Shown: in pieces, positions 1 to 9,105 of the stretch | How the letters are laid out: each line of letters begins with the position of its first letter | How positions within the stretch are numbered: position 1 is the stretch's first letter | NCBI GenBank assembly: GCA_027002265.1 | Contig: JAMOTM010000053.1 | Location: 1-39,612 of the forward strand | Direction of reading: 5' to 3' | DNA from: Aquificota bacterium | GTDB lineage: Bacteria > Aquificota > Aquificia > Desulfurobacteriales > DQVG01 | Length of the DNA: 39,612 nt | Program-made: the position numbers and the translations under genes | The notes under the pieces: generated by a model | Database searches by the model: none | What the model was told of the DNA's origin: nothing | What the model saw: the letters and a program-made list of their open reading frames with translations, nothing else

Positions 1-702
1 ACATACACTTATTTCATCAAGACCATCTTCACCATGAACTACACAAGCTCGATTTACCCCTAAATCTATTAAACTTTCCGCAAGAAGCTCTGCAGCAAGT
101 TTAGAATATACTCCAAGAAGCTGTTTTTCTACATTTGCAGGATTTGTTAAAGGTCCAAGCATATTGAAAATAGTTCTTATTTTAAGTTCTCGCCTTACAG
201 GCACTACATTTTTCATGGCCAAATGAAATTTAGGAGCAAAAATAAATCCAAAATTGGCTTTTTCTATACATTCAGCTACTTTTTCTGGACTAAGATCTAT
301 CTTTATACCTAAAGCTTCTAAAATATCTGCACTTCCTATTTTTGAGGAAACTGAACGGTTCCCGTGTTTTGCAACCGGTATACCAGCCGAGGCTACTACA
401 AAAGCTACAGCCGTGGATATATTAAAAGTTCCTTTCTTATCTCCGCCAGTTCCACATGTATCTATAGCAAGTCTTCTTATATCTTCTTTTAAAGGTACTT
501 TTAATGATTTTTCTCTCATAGCTTTAGCTGCACCCACTATTTCATCTTTAGTCTCGCCTTTCATTCTTAAGGCCGTTAAAATTGCTCCAGTTAAAGTTGG
601 AGAAATTTTTCCCTCCATAATATCTAAAAATAATTTATATGTTTCTTCCTGAGAAAGATTTTGAAAATCTACAAGACGATTTAAAATCAAAGAAGCATCC
701 AT
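1..702 (-). CDS. trpD: Anthranilate phosphoribosyltransferase, C-terminus cut by window edge
   Basis: It transfers phosphoribose from PRPP to anthranilate, the second step of tryptophan synthesis from chorismate. I translated it on the minus strand from ATG at 702-700, which sits behind AGGAGG. The frame stays open to base 1, giving 234 residues of the usual 330-345. The PRPP-binding GTGGD motif lies at residues 84-88 and the KHGNRSVSS motif at 112-120, both characteristic of TrpD. The N-terminal helical domain (residues 1-70) precedes the alpha/beta domain. The start lies 12 bases downstream of the cysE stop, so the gene looks like the distal part of the ilvC-murE-cysE unit. No odd residues were seen. 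The identification is firm; only the C-terminal third is missing. Confidence 0.95.
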   Translation of the reverse strand, partial: MDASLILNRLVDFQNLSQEETYKLFLDIMEGKISPTLTGAILTALRMKGETKDEIVGAAKAMREKSLKVPLKEDIRRLAIDTCGTGGDKKGTFNISTAVAFVVASAGIPVAKHGNRSVSSKIGSADILEALGIKIDLSPEKVAECIEKANFGFIFAPKFHLAMKNVVPVRRELKIRTIFNMLGPLTNPANVEKQLLGVYSKLAAELLAESLIDLGVNRACVVHGEDGLDEISVC

Positions 703-714
703 TTATTAAGCCTC

Positions 715-1413
715 CTAATTTTTTTTTATATTTTCTTTAAGTTTTTTTATATCCTCTTTAAGAATTAGTATATCATGTTCTAAGTGTTCCATAGCATTTA
801 AAACCTGATTAAAAGTTTCCAAAATTGGATCAGGGAGTTTATTATGGTCTAAATCTACCTTTGAGCGAACTCCCTTTTTTAAAACTATTTTCCCTGGAAT
901 ACCAACTACCGTGGAGTTATCTGGAACATCTTTTATAACTACGGAGTTTGCTCCTATTTTTACATTATTTCCTATTTTTATAGGACCTAAAACTTTTGCC
1001 CCAGCTCCGATAACTACATTATTTCCAATTGTAGGATGTCTTTTTCCCTTCTTTGTAGAAACTCCTCCTAAAGTAACTTGATGATAAATTGTTACATCAT
1101 CTCCTATCTCGGTGGTTTCTCCTATAACTACTCCCATTCCATGATCTATAAAAAATCTTTTTCCAATTTTTGCTCCAGGATGAATTTCTATTCCAGTTAA
1201 GAATCTATTTATATGAGATATAAAGCGGGCTAAAGTTTTAAAGTTTTTTTTCCAAAGAAAGTGAGCTAGTCTATGCATCCAAATAGCATGAAGACCAGGA
1301 TAACATAAAATAACTTCTAAGGTATTTTTAGCAGCTGGATCTCTTTCAAAAACTACATTTATATCTTCCTTAATAGTTTTATATATCTTTTTAAAAAAAG
1401 ATATTAAACCCAT
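715..1413 (-). CDS. cysE: Serine O-acetyltransferase
   Basis: It acetylates L-serine with acetyl-CoA to O-acetylserine, the precursor of cysteine. The 232-residue protein has the N-terminal helical segment followed by left-handed beta-helix hexapeptide repeats. The IDHGMG motif (residues 89-94), GETTEIGDD and YHQVTLGG blocks are the active-site region of CysE. A lysine-rich helical tail (about residues 195-232) follows the usual C-terminus. The ATG start overlaps the murE stop by 10 bases and has AAGGAG inside the murE 3' end, which implies translational coupling. It is followed by trpD. The short length resembles the SAT form of many bacteria rather than the longer E. coli type. Confidence 0.95.
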   Translation of the reverse strand: MGLISFFKKIYKTIKEDINVVFERDPAAKNTLEVILCYPGLHAIWMHRLAHFLWKKNFKTLARFISHINRFLTGIEIHPGAKIGKRFFIDHGMGVVIGETTEIGDDVTIYHQVTLGGVSTKKGKRHPTIGNNVVIGAGAKVLGPIKIGNNVKIGANSVVIKDVPDNSTVVGIPGKIVLKKGVRSKVDLDHNKLPDPILETFNQVLNAMEHLEHDILILKEDIKKLKENIKKN

Positions 1414-2840
1414 TTTAAAATCTCCTTTTTCTCTGAAAAAGGTCTTTTTTCCCCTTTAATCTCTATATAATTTTCATTTCCTTTTCCTGCAAAAAGAAAA
1501 ATATTATTGTGTGTATTAAATTTTCTTAAAGCGTATTTAATAGCATCTTCCCTGTAACGAATAAGAATTATTTTTTCGCTAAACTTATAAAATCCTTTTT
1601 CTTTCAAGATATCATAGATTTTTTTCTTTTCTTCTTTTGGTAAACTCTTTACACCCTCCAAAATATCTAAAAGAATTTCTATATCATCTTCAAAACGTGG
1701 ATTATCCATAGTTAAAATTATCTTTGAAGCATATGGTAAAACGCTTTTTAACATCAAAGGTCTTTTTTTCTTATCTCTGTTTCCACCTGCTCCAAAGATA
1801 ACAATTAAATTTTTATCTGAAAAAGCACTTTTTAAAGCTTTGCATACTCTTTCTAAACCATCTGGTGTATGTGCATAATCTATAAAGATATTTTCTCTTA
1901 TTTTCTCAAGTCTACCTGGAACATAAATATTTTGAATTTCCCTTTTTATACGATCTTTATCCATACCTAAAAGGTATGCAGCATAGCTTGCAAAAGCCAC
2001 ATTTTCAAGATTATAATCTCCAACTAAATTGGTATTTAAATAAAGTTTCTCTTTTCCTAAATCTAAAATTTTTTCTTTTTTCTTTAAAGGTAAAGATAAT
2101 ATCTTACAAGGATATATAGAAGATAAGTTTTTTATGATCAAACTATATTTATCATAAGGATTTATAAGACCATACTTTAAAGTTTGAAAAAATATTTTAG
2201 TTTTGGCTTTAAAATAGTTTTCCATATTTTTATGATAATCCAAATGATCCTGACTAAGATTTGTAAATATACTTAGATAAAAGGGGACTTTATAAACTCT
2301 TTTTTGCTGTAGAGCATGAGAAGAAACTTCCATAACAACATAATCTAAATTTTCTTCATAGGCTTTTTTAAAAAGAAATAGAAGATAATCTAAAGAAGGA
2401 GTTGTTCTAAAGGCCTTTTTTTCAAAATTTCCAAGTTTATAAACTTCGGTTCCTATTAAACCTACTTTGTATTTAAAGCTTAATATTCTCTGCAGTGAAA
2501 AAGCCGTAGTAGTTTTTCCATTTGTTCCAGTAATTCCTATTATTTTTATTTTTTTAAATATTTCTTTTGTTCTATATATAAGATGACATAACTCAAAGTA
2601 CAATTTTTTTAATTTCTCTTGAGGTAAACATATATAAGGAGCTTTAATATTATTTGGCCATTTTTTTTTATTGCTTATAAAAAAGAGCCTAGCTCCTTTT
2701 TCATAGGCAGATCTTATAAAGTCATGTCCATCAAAATTTTCACCCTTGAAAGCTATAAAGGCTGAGTTTGGAAGGACATATCGGGAATCTGAAAAAATAT
2801 AATCCACTTTTTGTATTTTCTCTAAAATACTATTATCCAT
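1404..2840 (-). CDS. murE: UDP-MurNAc-tripeptide synthetase (meso-DAP adding)
   Basis: It adds the third residue to UDP-MurNAc-L-Ala-D-Glu in the cytoplasmic stage of peptidoglycan synthesis. The ATP-binding GTNGKTTT loop lies at residues 105-112. An AKTK element supplies the expected carbamylated lysine, and a DNPR motif near residue 377 marks the meso-diaminopimelate type rather than the lysine type. I place the start at ATG 2840, giving 478 residues. An in-frame TTG at 2864 would add eight residues, but it lies inside a GC-rich hairpin directly upstream and is less likely. The gene sits between a YtxH-like gene and cysE, and its 3' end overlaps cysE. mraY, murF and the other dcw genes are not adjacent. 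Confidence 0.93.
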   Translation of the reverse strand: MDNSILEKIQKVDYIFSDSRYVLPNSAFIAFKGENFDGHDFIRSAYEKGARLFFISNKKKWPNNIKAPYICLPQEKLKKLYFELCHLIYRTKEIFKKIKIIGITGTNGKTTTAFSLQRILSFKYKVGLIGTEVYKLGNFEKKAFRTTPSLDYLLFLFKKAYEENLDYVVMEVSSHALQQKRVYKVPFYLSIFTNLSQDHLDYHKNMENYFKAKTKIFFQTLKYGLINPYDKYSLIIKNLSSIYPCKILSLPLKKKEKILDLGKEKLYLNTNLVGDYNLENVAFASYAAYLLGMDKDRIKREIQNIYVPGRLEKIRENIFIDYAHTPDGLERVCKALKSAFSDKNLIVIFGAGGNRDKKKRPLMLKSVLPYASKIILTMDNPRFEDDIEILLDILEGVKSLPKEEKKKIYDILKEKGFYKFSEKIILIRYREDAIKYALRKFNTHNNIFLFAGKGNENYIEIKGEKRPFSEKKEILKWV

Positions 2841-2847
2841 TTTTTTC

Positions 2848-2873
2848 TCAAAAATGGGGGACAAAGCCCCCTA
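2848..2873 (-). terminator. Hairpin with T-tract between the YtxH-like gene and murE
   Basis: On the minus strand GGGGG pairs with CCCCC across a six-base CTTTGT loop, followed by ATTTTT. It begins just after the upstream gene's stop (2875) and ends about 8 bases before the murE ATG. It looks like an intrinsic terminator or attenuator. No promoter was seen between it and murE, so partial read-through or attenuation is more likely than a full stop. Confidence 0.55.
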
Positions 2874-2874
2874 C

Positions 2875-3174
2875 TTAATCTTCTTTGTCCTCCAAAGTTT
2901 TTTCAAGCTCTTTAATTTTTTCCTCAACTTCCTTTAATATATCTTTTTTCTCTTCTTCAGTTATTTCTTCTTTAGAAGCTAAAAGACCTTTTAATTTTTC
3001 AACTATATCATTAACTATAGATTTTGTTCTTTCTGGAAGTTCAGAATCATCAATAATTCCTTGAATTTCTTGGAGTTTTGCTAAAAGCTCTTCTCTTTTT
3101 TTATACGCAAAATAAGATCCAGCTACTCCAGCCACTACTCCAAGTAAAAAACTAAATATTCCACGTCTTGCCAT
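2875..3174 (-). CDS. YtxH-like small membrane protein with coiled coil
   Basis: This 99-residue protein has an N-terminal hydrophobic glycine-rich segment (about residues 5-24, FSFLLGVVAGVAGSYFAYKK) followed by a long, charged, heptad-like helix rich in Lys and Glu to the C-terminus. This is the layout of YtxH/gas-vesicle-like membrane-anchored coiled-coil proteins, whose function is mostly unknown. ATG at 3174 follows AGGAGG. The gene lies between ilvC and murE in the same orientation and is followed by a terminator-like hairpin. The protein is probably exposed to the cytoplasm through its helical part. The family assignment rests on architecture only. Confidence 0.75.
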   Translation of the reverse strand: MARRGIFSFLLGVVAGVAGSYFAYKKREELLAKLQEIQGIIDDSELPERTKSIVNDIVEKLKGLLASKEEITEEEKKDILKEVEEKIKELEKTLEDKED

Positions 3175-3210
3175 AATTTCCTCCTAAATAAAAACAGGTT
3201 TGCTTTTAAT

Positions 3211-4441
<1,231 letters not shown>

Positions 4442-4469
4442 TTTTAGATAGGCCTCCCAGAAGTTTTAA

Positions 4470-4498
4470 ATTATATGACTTAAATTTATTTAAAACAA
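4470..4498 (-). promoter_or_regulatory. Sigma-70-type promoter for the 57-aa gene and ilvC unit
   Basis: On the minus strand, TTGTTT (4498-4493) and TATAAT (4475-4470) are separated by exactly 17 bases. Transcription would start near 4463, about 22 bases before the ATG of the 57-aa ORF. It would drive that gene, ilvC and probably the YtxH-like gene, with murE, cysE and trpD further downstream past a hairpin. Confidence 0.65.
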
Positions 4499-4555
4499 AT
4501 TTATCACAAAAAAATATATTTTTTCTTTATTACTTTTCGGTTGAAAAAATAATTT

Positions 4556-5242
4556 TTAAATCATACCTGCCAGCTTAAGAGCTTTTTTTAAATCTTCTCT
4601 AAAAGCCTCTTGTCCTCTTTTTTGTCTTAATAAGAAAGCTGGGTGATAAGTGGGAATTACATATGCCTTAAATTCTTCACTAAAAAATTCTTTTCCTCTT
4701 ATTTTTGAAATGGGAGTTTTTTCAGGTAGATTTAAGATAGTTCTTGCCGCAAAAGCGCCCAAACATAAAATAACTTTTGGTTTTATAATCTCTATTTGTT
4801 TTTTTAAATATGGAAAACACGCCTTTATCTCTTCCGGTTTTGGATCTCTATTATTAGGAGGCCTACATTTTAAAACATTTGCAATATATATTTTATTTCT
4901 GTCTATACCAAATTGGTTTAGAATTGTTGTCAATAGCTTTCCTGCTCTTCCTACAAAAGGGCGACCCTCTAAATCTTCTTGCTCTCCGGGAGCTTCTCCT
5001 ACAAACATAAGAGGGGTATTAATATCTCCTTCCCCAAAAACGACATTATTTCTTGTTTTATGAAGCTCACATTTTTTACAATTTAAGCATTCTTTTTTTA
5101 ACTCTTCTAAAAGTCTTTCTTTCTCTTGAAGTTTATTTTGAACTTCTTTTTTTAATTTTTCCAAAATATACTTCCCCCTAATATTTTCTAGACCTAAAAC
5201 TTCAAAAAATTTAGCAATTTTTTTCAATTGTTCTTTTTCCAT
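4556..5242 (-). CDS. Family 4 uracil-DNA glycosylase (iron-sulfur type)
   Basis: It removes uracil arising from cytosine deamination, a lesion favoured at high temperature. The GEAPGEQED active-site motif is at residues 82-90, and an HPAFLLR motif lies near the C-terminus. Four cysteines for the 4Fe-4S cluster are visible: C55 and C58, then C126 (KCRPP) and C142. The open frame extends upstream to a TTG at 5326, which would overlap the preceding gene. That extra 28-residue stretch is AT-rich, unlike the family, and carries no motif, so I start at ATG 5242, giving 228 residues. It lies downstream of a DUF503 gene in the same orientation. Confidence 0.9.
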   Translation of the reverse strand: MEKEQLKKIAKFFEVLGLENIRGKYILEKLKKEVQNKLQEKERLLEELKKECLNCKKCELHKTRNNVVFGEGDINTPLMFVGEAPGEQEDLEGRPFVGRAGKLLTTILNQFGIDRNKIYIANVLKCRPPNNRDPKPEEIKACFPYLKKQIEIIKPKVILCLGAFAARTILNLPEKTPISKIRGKEFFSEEFKAYVIPTYHPAFLLRQKRGQEAFREDLKKALKLAGMI

Positions 5243-5312
5243 TGAAATGGACTTAGGGTTTTTATTTTTTAAATTTAAAATAATATAAATTATTTTAACA
5301 TTTCTTTTTTTA

Positions 5313-5597
5313 TTAAGAAATGTCAATGTAGTGATTTACAAGAGTTCCGGGATAATAATTTTCTATATAAGATAAGATCTTATTTGAAAGTTTATCCAAT
5401 ATTTGTCTTGAATTTGAAATACTAACAACTCCTATCAAACTTTTTTGCCAAGTATTTAAATAATCTATCTCGGCTACGGAAACGTTAAAATTGTTTCTTA
5501 ACTTTCCTATTAAACTTTTAACAAAACTTCTTTTTTCTTTCAGAGAATGACAAAAAGGTAGATAAAATTCAAGTTCCATGTATAAAATCAAAGCCAT
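5313..5597 (-). CDS. DUF503 (YlxP-like) protein
   Basis: This is a small 94-residue cytoplasmic protein. The SLKEKRSFVKSLIGKLRNNF block, the AEIDYLNTWQKSLIGVV block and the C-terminal pattern are those of the DUF503/YlxP family. Members often lie near infB or rbfA; here the gene stands upstream of a uracil-DNA glycosylase instead. The function is not established; a ribosome-linked role is suspected from context in other bacteria. The YxDxxxxWQKxLIGVVSIS core is intact. ATG at 5597 is used. Confidence 0.85.
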   Translation of the reverse strand: MALILYMELEFYLPFCHSLKEKRSFVKSLIGKLRNNFNVSVAEIDYLNTWQKSLIGVVSISNSRQILDKLSNKILSYIENYYPGTLVNHYIDIS

Positions 5598-5722
5598 TTT
5601 TTCTCCACTTTTTTATTTTTTTTTAATTAATTTTTAAATTTAAAAAACTTGTATTATATTATATATAGTATAGTCTGTTAGCTTATAACTTAAAATACAA
5701 AATTGAAAATCAGGGGGAAACA

Positions 5723-6082
5723 ATGAAAGTTCTGCTTGTAGAAGATATTGAAATTCTTGCCAACTTATTTGCAGAAATGATTAGGTTTCATGATCCATCT
5801 ACAAAAGTTGATATAGCTTTAACTGGTAAAGAGGCTTTAGAAAAGTTAAAAAAAGAAAAGTATGATGTGGTATTTTTAGATCTAATTTTGCCTGACATTT
5901 CCGGACTAGAAATTTTAGAGTATTTAAATCATAATCATCCAGATACTAAGGTTATTATTATCACTGCAGCTTCCGATAGTTCAATAATGAGCAAAGTAAA
6001 TGAGTATAACTATGATGAACTTTTAATAAAACCTGTGTCTCGAGATGCCTTTTTTAACGTTTTAGAAAAAATTTCTGCTTGA
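5723..6082 (+). CDS. Stand-alone receiver-domain response regulator (CheY/Spo0F-like)
   Basis: This 119-residue receiver domain has no output domain. The acidic pair E7-D8, the phospho-acceptor D53 (VVFLDLILPD), the switch threonine T81 and the conserved K103 (LIKPVS) are all present, so it should accept phosphate from a histidine kinase. ATG follows an AGGGGGAAA ribosome site. No kinase or chemotaxis gene is next to it. It is transcribed alone between the divergent DUF503/UDG unit and the convergent ftsZ-lpxC unit, with an intrinsic terminator at its stop codon. Its partner and target cannot be inferred from here. The 125-base upstream gap is very AT-rich, and I could not pick a single convincing promoter. 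Confidence 0.9.
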   Translation: MKVLLVEDIEILANLFAEMIRFHDPSTKVDIALTGKEALEKLKKEKYDVVFLDLILPDISGLEILEYLNHNHPDTKVIIITAASDSSIMSKVNEYNYDELLIKPVSRDAFFNVLEKISA

Positions 6083-6107
6083 GGGGAAATTTTTCCCCTC
6101 TATTTTT
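6081..6107 (+). terminator. Intrinsic terminator after the receiver gene
   Basis: GAGGGGA (6081-6087) pairs with TCCCCTC (6094-6100), followed by TATTTTT. The stem starts in the TGA stop codon. The converging DUF4911-like gene ends at 6100, so the same stem may also end that transcript on the minus strand, although its T-run there is weaker. Confidence 0.8.
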
Positions 6108-6330
6108 CTACTTTTAAAATTTCTATTTTTGAAATTCCTTTTTTCTCGATCTCCTTTAGTATATCAAGAGCATCTTCAACAAAAAATGGAGAGCACCAAA
6201 GCTCTATAATATCGCTTTTTTCTCGAGGTGAATGAACATATGCAACCTCATGATAATACTCAAATATAGCTGTAATTAAAATTATTTTTTTTGGCTCTAC
6301 TTTAACTATAATTTTTTTATCTTTAAACAT
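6100..6330 (-). CDS. DUF4911-like small protein
   Basis: This 76-residue cytoplasmic protein has no signal or membrane segment. An alternating beta-alpha pattern, a YHEVAYVHSP segment and an IELWCSPFFVEDALDILKEI segment resemble DUF4911, a small family found mostly in Thermodesulfobacteriota and Deltaproteobacteria, of unknown function. The ACT-like fold expected from the beta-alpha-beta layout is an inference. The gene is last in the ftsZ-lpxC unit, 10 bases after the lpxC stop. ATG at 6330 is preceded by AAGGG. Confidence 0.65.
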   Translation of the reverse strand: MFKDKKIIVKVEPKKIILITAIFEYYHEVAYVHSPREKSDIIELWCSPFFVEDALDILKEIEKKGISKIEILKVEK

Positions 6331-6340
6331 AGAAAACCCT

Positions 6341-7165
6341 TTAGTTTAAGTATTTTTGTTTTAAAAGTTTAACAAGATTAATATTTAAAATATGATATGT
6401 ATTTTTAGCTTCAATTTTAGCATTTAAAAATTTACCTAAAACATATAAATCTCCAAGTAAATCTAAAATTTTATGCCCTATAGGTTCATGGGAATTTCTA
6501 GGCAAATTTAAAGTAGAATCTTTATCTATAATTAAAGTATTTTCTAAATTTCCCCCTTTTCCAAGTCCCATAGTTTTTATTTTCTCAATATCCTCTTTAA
6601 AACAAAAAGTTCTGCAGGGGGCTATAAACTTTTTAAAATTTTGAGGGGAGTGAATATAATGATAATGCGTTACGTCAATAATTTTTGGAAGATTTCTTTT
6701 AGGTTCAAAATGATAAAGAACTTCAAAATTTGAGGAGGGTTTTAAAACTATATAGCTTTTATTATTTTTTCCAAAAATTTTTATTTCTTCAGGTACACAA
6801 AAAAACTCTTTTCTCTTTTTTAAAATCTCAAAACCTACTTTTTCAATTTCATTTACAAATCCAAGGGCGCTTCCATCTAAAGCTGGAATTTCTATACCCT
6901 CAATTTCTATCAATATATTATCTATTTCAAGACCATGAAGAGCAGAAAATAAATGCTCTAAAGTATATACTTTTTTTCCCTCTATTTCTAAAAAGGAGAA
7001 TCCCGGGCTAGCTTTGAAATTAACATCATTTATAGAATATATTTTACCGTCTATAAAAAAGGATATTCCTCTATCCCATGGATGTAAAACTACTTTTCCT
7101 TCTTCCCCAAAATGAATACCTTTGCCTTTAAAACTTATTTTTTCTTTTATAGTTTTTTGAAAAAT
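6341..7165 (-). CDS. lpxC: UDP-3-O-acyl-GlcNAc deacetylase, probable ATT start
   Basis: This is the zinc enzyme for the first committed step of lipid A synthesis. Reading from 7165 gives 274 residues with the whole family fold: the QKTIKEKISFKGKGIHFG N-terminus, EHLFSAL with zinc ligand H71, IPALDGSA, GGNLENTLI, and GHKILDLLGDLY with zinc ligands H231 and D235. The frame is bounded by a TGA at 7192-7190, and no ATG, GTG or TTG occurs before TTG 6913, which would remove the N-terminal third and H71. AGGAGG (7180-7175) stands nine bases before ATT at 7165-7163, so ATT is the best start. The usual RTFGF motif reads RTFCF. The ftsZ stop lies 14 bases upstream. Confidence 0.88.
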   Translation of the reverse strand: MFQKTIKEKISFKGKGIHFGEEGKVVLHPWDRGISFFIDGKIYSINDVNFKASPGFSFLEIEGKKVYTLEHLFSALHGLEIDNILIEIEGIEIPALDGSALGFVNEIEKVGFEILKKRKEFFCVPEEIKIFGKNNKSYIVLKPSSNFEVLYHFEPKRNLPKIIDVTHYHYIHSPQNFKKFIAPCRTFCFKEDIEKIKTMGLGKGGNLENTLIIDKDSTLNLPRNSHEPIGHKILDLLGDLYVLGKFLNAKIEAKNTYHILNINLVKLLKQKYLN

Positions 7166-7180
7166 TTTAAAAAACCTCCT
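7163..7180 (-). promoter_or_regulatory. Strong ribosome binding site placing an ATT start for lpxC
   Basis: On the minus strand a perfect AGGAGG (7180-7175) begins in the last base of the ftsZ TAA and is followed by a nine-base T/A spacer and ATT. No ATG, GTG or TTG in any frame follows at a usable distance. ATA at 7150-7148 is the only other near-cognate candidate and is 24 bases away. This resembles the AUU start of infC. Confidence 0.7.
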
Positions 7181-8394
7181 TATTCCTCCTCAAGTAAAAG
7201 TCCAAATAATCCTTCGTCTCCTGGTAAAAGTTCTTCTGAACTTGATGAAGAAGAAAATCCAAAGAAGGGAGATTTAACTGCAGTTAAGTCCTGATTTTTT
7301 GGAATATCCATAATATCTTCTATTGTAAAAGTTTGAGAAAAGTTAGTGGCTATTATAGTAACTTCAACTTTTCCAGTTGCTTTCGGATCAACGGTCACTC
7401 CTAGATAAACCACAGCATCATCGCGGTTAGTTAAACTTTTAATATGTTCCCCAACATAAGTAACTTCTTCCATTCTAATATCGGGACCACCACAGATATT
7501 TACAAGTATTCTCTCTGCTCCTTTGATATTATTTAAAGTTAAAAGCTTGTTTTGAACAGCCTTTTCTAAAGCGTCTTTTATTCTATTTTCTCCGGTAGAA
7601 GCTCCAAGTCCTATTAAAGCATATCCTCCATCTCTTAAAACGGATTCAACATCTGCAAAATCTAAGTTAATATATCCCGGATAACTAATAACTTCAACAA
7701 TACCTTTTATAGCTCTATATAAAACATTATCAGCCATTTTCATTACATCTAAGAAAGTTAAATCTTTTCTTGCAATATTTTTTAATTTTTCATTGGAAAT
7801 AACCATAAAAGAATCTACATATCCTTGAATATCTGCTAAAGCTTCTCTTGCTTTTAAAATTCTTTCTCCTTCAAACAAAAATGGTGTAATTAAAACGGCT
7901 ACAGTCAAAATTCCCATTTCTTTTAAAGCTTTTGCAATAACTGGAGTAGCTCCAGTTCCTGTACCTCCACCTAATCCGGCTGTTAAAAATACCATGTCGG
8001 CATCTTTTAAAGCTTCCTTTATTTCATCTAAAGAATCTTCGGCGGCCTTTCTACCTCTTTCTGGATCGCCACCTGCTCCTTGTCCTTTTCTAAAGCCGGT
8101 ATCTTTATTATCTTTTCCTATAGTTATTATTTTTAACTCTTTTCCCTGATCTTTTAAAATTTCATCACATTCTTCTTTTAACATATAAAGTTGTTGAGCA
8201 TCGGTATTTATAGCAATATACTCTACATCTACTTCATAGCGAGCTTTTGTGAAAAACATAGGAAGCTCGGAAGAAGATGGTAAAACGTTAATTCCTTTCT
8301 TAATTATATTTCTGATAGCATTATTTCCAGCTCCACCAATTCCTACAATTTTAATTTTTGCACTATCCTTATTGGAAGTTTTTACATTATCCAT
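7180..8394 (-). CDS. ftsZ: Cell division GTPase FtsZ, with insertions
   Basis: This tubulin-like GTPase forms the division ring. GGAGNNA is at residues 20-26, the GGGTGTG signature at 142-148 and the catalytic T7 loop NLDFAD at 243-248, so nucleotide binding and hydrolysis should work. Compared with typical FtsZ, two stretches are extra: about residues 34-56 between helix H1 and strand S2, and part of 75-100 before the GQGAGGDP loop. The tail has a serine run and ends in GDEGLFGLLLEEE rather than the conserved C-terminal peptide that binds FtsA or ZipA. ATG at 8394 has GAGGGTG upstream, and a TATAAT lies at 8437-8442. It heads the ftsZ-lpxC unit. ftsA and ftsQ are not adjacent. Confidence 0.95.
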   Translation of the reverse strand: MDNVKTSNKDSAKIKIVGIGGAGNNAIRNIIKKGINVLPSSSELPMFFTKARYEVDVEYIAINTDAQQLYMLKEECDEILKDQGKELKIITIGKDNKDTGFRKGQGAGGDPERGRKAAEDSLDEIKEALKDADMVFLTAGLGGGTGTGATPVIAKALKEMGILTVAVLITPFLFEGERILKAREALADIQGYVDSFMVISNEKLKNIARKDLTFLDVMKMADNVLYRAIKGIVEVISYPGYINLDFADVESVLRDGGYALIGLGASTGENRIKDALEKAVQNKLLTLNNIKGAERILVNICGGPDIRMEEVTYVGEHIKSLTNRDDAVVYLGVTVDPKATGKVEVTIIATNFSQTFTIEDIMDIPKNQDLTAVKSPFFGFSSSSSSEELLPGDEGLFGLLLEEE

Positions 8395-8436
8395 ATTAAC
8401 ACCCTCTTTTGAGTATTATTCTAATTTTGGTATTCT

Positions 8437-8442
8437 ATTATA
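8437..8442 (-). promoter_or_regulatory. Probable -10 element for ftsZ-lpxC
   Basis: TATAAT on the minus strand lies 43 bases upstream of the ftsZ ATG, in the 122-base gap after hisB. No good -35 box is seen at 16-18 bases, so this rests on the -10 alone. The rest of the gap is A/T-rich without other recognisable sites. Confidence 0.4.
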
Positions 8443-8516
8443 CACCAGGGCTTTTAAAAGTTATAGAAGTATATTTTGTAATTTTTTAATTTTTTTTTAT
8501 TTTAAATAAAAATTAT

Positions 8517-9095
8517 TTAAATTACTCCTTTTGTAGAAGGAACATCTTGATGAGAAATTTGTTTAGCCTGCTTAAAAGCTTTTGCAAAAGCTTTAAAAGT
8601 TGCTTCTATAATATGATGCAAATTTTCCCCATATCTTAGATTAATATGTAAATTCATTTTCCCAAAAAAAGCTATAGATTTAAAAAATTCCCTCCATATA
8701 TCAAATTCGTAACCTAAAAAATTTATAAACTTTGGAAAGCCTTTCCAGACAAAATAAGGCCTTCCACATAAATCTAAGGAAACTTCCACTAAAGCTTCAT
8801 CCATAGGTAAAACAAAAAATCCATATCGTTCAATGCCCTTTTTGTCTTTTAAAGCTTTATCTATAGCTAAGCCTAAAACAATGCCTATATCCTCTATTAA
8901 GTGATGAATATCTACATGGGTATCTCCCTTAGCCTCCAAATATAAATCACAAAAAGAATGCTTGGAAAAACTTTGAAGCATGTGGTCTAAAAAAGGAAAG
9001 GAAGAACTTCCTTTAAAAATTCCTTTTCCATCCAAATTTATTTCAAGTTTTATATAAGTTTCCTTTGTTTTTCTTTCTGTAAAAGCTTTTCTCAT
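8517..9095 (-). CDS. hisB: Imidazoleglycerol-phosphate dehydratase
   Basis: It catalyses the sixth step of histidine synthesis, dehydrating imidazole glycerol phosphate to imidazole acetol phosphate. The 192-residue monofunctional form lacks the phosphatase domain of enteric HisB. The two similar halves each carry a metal site: FLDHML and DTHVDIHHLIEDIG in the first, MDEAL and ENLHHIIEATFKAFA in the second. The C-terminal PSTKG motif is present. ATG at 9095 follows GAGGG. Ten bases separate it from the upstream MNT nucleotidyltransferase gene, so it probably shares a transcript with the HEPN-MNT pair. No other his genes are present. Confidence 0.96.
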   Translation of the reverse strand: MRKAFTERKTKETYIKLEINLDGKGIFKGSSSFPFLDHMLQSFSKHSFCDLYLEAKGDTHVDIHHLIEDIGIVLGLAIDKALKDKKGIERYGFFVLPMDEALVEVSLDLCGRPYFVWKGFPKFINFLGYEFDIWREFFKSIAFFGKMNLHINLRYGENLHHIIEATFKAFAKAFKQAKQISHQDVPSTKGVI

Positions 9096-9105
9096 TTTTT
9101 CCCTC

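Noticed and set aside
254-652. 132-residue plus-strand open frame
   Set aside because: It lies antisense to trpD, whose translation shows strong family motifs; the plus-strand product has no recognisable domain.
4556-5326. Uracil-DNA glycosylase starting at TTG 5326
   Set aside because: The extra 28 residues overlap the DUF503 gene and show no family similarity; ATG 5242 gives the normal N-terminus.
5641-5700. Several TATA-like boxes before the receiver gene
   Set aside because: The stretch is so A/T-rich that no -35/-10 pair with good spacing stands out.
6341-6913. lpxC starting at TTG 6913 (190 residues)
   Set aside because: It would lack the N-terminal third and zinc ligand H71, which are encoded in the same frame upstream.
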